Shown here: positions 61,104 to 64,000 of the stretch, piece after piece
Position numbering within the stretch: position 1 is the first letter of the stretch
Layout of the letters: each line of letters opens with the position of its first letter
IMG/VR virus record: IMGVR_UViG_3300013093_000029
Coordinates: 27,255-91,254 of that record
Length of the DNA stretch: 64,000 nucleotides
Source of the DNA: a virus
Strand: one strand, 5' to 3'
The notes under the pieces: model-generated
Told to the model about the DNA's origin: nothing
The model's input: only the letters and a program-made list of their open reading frames with translations
Database searches by the model: none
Program-made: the position numbers and the translations under genes

Positions 61104-61980
61104 TATAGCTGACTTGGACGTAATTTACCTAACATATGACGAACCTAATAAAGAACAAAATTGGATTAAAATTCAAAACATGGTACCATGGGCAAAAAGG
61201 GTTGACGGGGTTAAGGGATCTGACGCCGCACACAAAGCGTGCGCTGACATCAGTGATACAGATCGTTTTGTGGTCATTGACGGTGATAATATTCCCGATC
61301 CACAATTTTTTAACCTTCAGCTTGCTCTCGATGATACTAGTAGCGGATGCGTATTTCGCTGGCGTGCTCGCAACTTTATTAATGGGCTACAGTACGGAAA
61401 CGGAGGTCTAAGTTGCTGGACTAAAGAATTTGTCTATGCAATGAAAACGCATGAAGCCACTGACGGTGATAGTAAGAATGATGTAGAGTTTTGTTTTTAC
61501 CCTAACTATTGGGCCATGGCAGATTGTTATAGTACAACTTACCCAAATCAAACACCATTTCAAGCATGGAGAGCAGGCTTTAGAGAAGGTGTTAAGATGT
61601 GTTTAGATCGAGGCACTAAGCCTAGCCTACAAGAGTTTGAAAGTAAAGTGCATCATCGCAACTATGATCATTTGTGTATTTGGCAAACAGTAGGAGCAGA
61701 TGTGGAGCATGGTTTTTGGGCAATATATGGCGCACGCTTGGGCACATGTTTAACAATGCTAGAAGATTGGGATTATCGTAAGGTGCAAGATTTTGATGAA
61801 CTGTCTTTGTTGTGGGAAAAATATAAAGATCCTCAGCCTGGAACGAGTACAGAATACGGCATGCGCTTACGCCAACGTCTAGGCTTGCCTATTGTAGACA
61901 TGGATGTAGAACAGAGTCGTTTCTTCAAACATCATTATAAGAGTAATTTCCGTAATCGTGGAATAATGGAGAGAGAATGA
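61087..61980 (+). CDS. Glycosyltransferase-like protein, 297 aa
   Basis: DVIYLTYDEPNKEQNWIKIQ (about 10-29), WAKRVDGVKGSDAAHKACA and DRFVVIDGDNIPDPQFFNL (about 58-76, DGD at 64-66) match a GT-A-type family common in T4-like marine phages. GNGGLSCWTKEFVYAMKT and PFQAWRAGFREGVKM are also characteristic. Its stop overlaps the next start (ATGA). The DGD is the expected metal-binding motif. Target glycan is unknown. Confidence 0.68.
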   Translation: MTQLIDIADLDVIYLTYDEPNKEQNWIKIQNMVPWAKRVDGVKGSDAAHKACADISDTDRFVVIDGDNIPDPQFFNLQLALDDTSSGCVFRWRARNFINGLQYGNGGLSCWTKEFVYAMKTHEATDGDSKNDVEFCFYPNYWAMADCYSTTYPNQTPFQAWRAGFREGVKMCLDRGTKPSLQEFESKVHHRNYDHLCIWQTVGADVEHGFWAIYGARLGTCLTMLEDWDYRKVQDFDELSLLWEKYKDPQPGTSTEYGMRLRQRLGLPIVDMDVEQSRFFKHHYKSNFRNRGIMERE

Positions 61981-62831
61981 AATTACTCAATGACTCTTTA
62001 ACTAACTATTTTGATTTTAAATTTAACATGGATTCTGCGGGGAATCAGGTAAGTTGGTGCCCTTATAATTTTGTGGACAATAATAAAAAGAACCTTGTAA
62101 TCACCATTGGTGATTCTTGGACCTGGGGCGCTGATATATGTGATGGCGATGCTACAGAACAAAGACTTAAGGATGTATTTGGAGCAATTATAGCAAATGA
62201 ACTTTCAGCTGATTTTTTAAATTTAGGGCAAAGCGGATCTTGTAATTTTCATATACTGCGACGACTAGAAGAACTCGACGCTATCATACCACTCCTCGAA
62301 TACGACAAAATTTTAATAATTTGTGTGTACACAGAGGCATGCAGATCTATAGATAGCGAGTATGATAGAAAAATTGATTATATAAAGTGGTTTAAGAATA
62401 ATAATTTTCAAGATATATTAAAATATCACAATGGTCTATTTCAAGAAACTATTGTTGATCTAGAAAAGAAGCACCCGCATGTCAAATTAGTAATTGGCAA
62501 TAACTTTGTAGAACCAATTGGCATGGATACACGTTTAAATATATTGTCTAAAAATTGGGTAGAAGTATATAATGAACAAGCCATTCATGGCGAATATGTC
62601 AGACCCTGTTATGTAATGAGCCATTGGGTTTTTGACAAAATTAGAGATTTTATTATTTTGATGTACCCTGATATTGACCGTGTTGAATTTAATAATTGGA
62701 TGATAGGGCTGATAGAAACAGCAAAAGACAGAAAAGAATTTACAATAAATCCAACATATTTTAAAGGTATAAGCCATCCTCTTAAGCTAGGACACAAAAT
62801 ATGGGCAAATTATATTCTTGAGAATTTATAA
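61977..62831 (+). CDS. SGNH hydrolase-like protein, 284 aa
   Basis: Three SGNH signatures are visible in order: TIGDSWTWG (about 39-47, with the likely nucleophile Ser), NLGQSGSCNFHILRR (about 82-96, Gly and Asn blocks) and ISHPLKLGHKIWANYIL (about 266-282, His block). SGNH enzymes remove or transfer acyl groups on sugars and lipids. Next to glycosyltransferase-like genes, a role in acetylating or deacetylating a glycan is reasonable. No signal peptide is seen. It overlaps both neighbours (ATGA and TAATG). Confidence 0.72.
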   Translation: MKLLNDSLTNYFDFKFNMDSAGNQVSWCPYNFVDNNKKNLVITIGDSWTWGADICDGDATEQRLKDVFGAIIANELSADFLNLGQSGSCNFHILRRLEELDAIIPLLEYDKILIICVYTEACRSIDSEYDRKIDYIKWFKNNNFQDILKYHNGLFQETIVDLEKKHPHVKLVIGNNFVEPIGMDTRLNILSKNWVEVYNEQAIHGEYVRPCYVMSHWVFDKIRDFIILMYPDIDRVEFNNWMIGLIETAKDRKEFTINPTYFKGISHPLKLGHKIWANYILENL

Positions 62832-63799
62832 TGAAATATACATTAGAACTTGAGAATGATATATTATGGAATATTATTCCATTGGTTGCTTTTTTAAAAA
62901 ATAACGAAGGCAAAGATATTGAATTAACCGTAAATCAAGAATCTCATTGCCTACGGTTTTGTCGAGTGTATGAACTATTAGATATATTTGAGTTTAACTC
63001 TGTGACAATTTTTACCCGTAACGCATTAGAATATCATGACAAGTATAGAATTATGAATAATAATTGTTCTTGTTCTTGGAATTATTGGTTAGATAACGGA
63101 GCAACCTACTTTAATCAAAAAACAGATTATAGATGGAACGGAAATAAATTATTTGGATGCTTTTATGGAAGACCGACAGCTGCCAGACTAGGCATAGCAA
63201 GTCATTTATATAAAGAATATGTTAATAAATCTTTATTGTGTATAAAATTTAAAAATATTAACGAAGATGACCGAAAATTATTTGAGTTAGAACGGTTATA
63301 TTCTTGGCACCCAGAAATGTTGCATCTATTATCTAATTTAATTGATAATAATATTAATCAATATTACAATTTTCCAGCATATAACTATGCCAGCGGAGAT
63401 TATGATTTTAATCATCCATTAAACGAGTTATATAGTGATATTTTTGTTGATATAGTAGTCGAAGCACATAATTTAGGTAATAGCTTTTATCCGACAGAAA
63501 AAATAGCTAGAGCTATATTATGTAAGAAACCGTTTATTGTAATGGCTACAAAAAATTATTTGTATTATTTAAAACAAATAGGGTTTAAAACATTTACTGA
63601 CTTGTGGGATGAAAATTACGATTTTCTCTATGGAAAAGATAGATACTATGCTATAATACAATTAATTGACAAATTAGCATCGATGAGTCAAAACGAAATA
63701 CAACAATTACATGAAAAAAGTCAGGATATAGTTGAACATAACTATAATTTATTAACTTCACTTTCATTTAGTAAACTTATAGTGAGAAAGCATGACTAA
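62831..63799 (+). CDS. Glycosyltransferase-like protein, 322 aa
   Basis: The C-terminal part (FYPTEKIARAILCKKPFIVM, about 218-237, then YYLKQIGFKTFTDLWDENYD) is a pattern I associate with GT-B-type and fucosyltransferase-like proteins, in which TEKI...KPFIV binds the sugar nucleotide. The N-terminal half is not recognised; it has a Cys-rich patch (NNCSCSW near 80). Lower G+C and many Asn and Ile residues relative to nearby structural genes may indicate separate acquisition. Confidence 0.6.
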   Translation: MKYTLELENDILWNIIPLVAFLKNNEGKDIELTVNQESHCLRFCRVYELLDIFEFNSVTIFTRNALEYHDKYRIMNNNCSCSWNYWLDNGATYFNQKTDYRWNGNKLFGCFYGRPTAARLGIASHLYKEYVNKSLLCIKFKNINEDDRKLFELERLYSWHPEMLHLLSNLIDNNINQYYNFPAYNYASGDYDFNHPLNELYSDIFVDIVVEAHNLGNSFYPTEKIARAILCKKPFIVMATKNYLYYLKQIGFKTFTDLWDENYDFLYGKDRYYAIIQLIDKLASMSQNEIQQLHEKSQDIVEHNYNLLTSLSFSKLIVRKHD

Positions 63800-64000
63800 A
63801 TCAAAATTTATGAGCGCAGCAGAAGAAATGAAAGACAAACTAGGTCCTAGTCTTTGCTTGGCTAAATGGCAACAGGTAAGCCTACACCTACCAACAGGAC
63901 TTAACAATAGCTGTTACCATCCCCCATTACATGAGATTGATGCGGCACCTTTAGTGTTTCATCCTAGTGCCTTACATAACACAGCATATAAGAAAGAACA
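63792..64000 (+). CDS. Probable twitch-type radical SAM protein (3' end outside window)
   Basis: ATG at 63792 overlaps the end of the previous gene; the frame is open to the window end (69 codons). LCLAKWQQVSLHLPTGLNNS, then CYHPPLHEI and PSALHNTAYKKEQ, match my memory of the N-terminal region of short phage radical SAM proteins of the 'twitch' type. The cluster motif is beyond the edge, so this is a recognition call and not proof. If correct it is the third radical SAM gene in the window. Confidence 0.5.
   Translation, partial: MTKSKFMSAAEEMKDKLGPSLCLAKWQQVSLHLPTGLNNSCYHPPLHEIDAAPLVFHPSALHNTAYKKE

Overview
The window is a stretch of an A+T-rich tailed-phage genome of the T4-like (contractile-tail myovirus) type. 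The portal, prohead protease, scaffold, major capsid protein, late sigma factor gp55, recombination pair gp46/gp47 and baseplate proteins gp48, gp53, gp5, gp25 and gp6 are all recognisable. The overall style (MGRPIK-type structural proteins, very large virion proteins, Peptidase_G2-tailed fibres, a glycosyltransferase-like gene block) resembles T4-like phages of marine bacteria such as cyanophages and pelagiphages. There are no photosynthesis genes and no tRNAs that I can see, and the host cannot be named from the sequence. Both ends are cut inside genes.

Layout. Positions 1-10064 (minus strand) hold eight fibre or decoration-type structural genes, from a repeat-rich fibre cut by the left edge to two small proteins that both begin MGRPIK. 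At 10157-10572 a small plus-strand gene of unknown function sits between a sigma70-type promoter and a two-way terminator, like a moron. Positions 10598-16579 (minus) are the head module: gp23, gp22, gp21, an acidic prohead protein, a small protein and gp20. A tape-measure-like gene follows (16638-19241, minus). Facing it on the plus strand are gp26- and gp51-like genes, which appear to be joined by a -1 ribosomal frameshift at a T TTT TTC site. Positions 20369-20915 have no convincing protein gene but many inverted repeats, and may encode a structured RNA. Positions 20916-27158 (minus) carry a GIY-YIG nuclease, a small basic protein, two radical SAM/SPASM enzymes, gp46, gp47 and gp55.

From 27231 the plus strand carries the baseplate: gp48, gp53, a large hub protein with a lysin-like N-terminus, gp5 spike, gp25, gp6 and a 4567-residue protein containing a seven-unit FG-GAP (integrin-like) propeller. 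Then come a run of paralogous fibre proteins (52386-58778) and, behind a host-type extended -10 promoter, a tightly overlapping block of glycosyltransferase-like proteins, an SGNH hydrolase-like protein and the start of a probable third radical SAM protein (58826-64000).

How it works together. The structural genes make the head, tail and fibres. Ten copies of a GATAAATA-like octamer lie just upstream of structural genes on both strands and are good candidates for late promoters read with gp55. The small gene at 10214 and the sugar-modification block instead have host-like sigma70 promoters, suggesting expression at another time. Radical SAM enzymes, glycosyltransferase-like proteins and the SGNH protein point to chemical modification of either virion proteins or host surface polymers.
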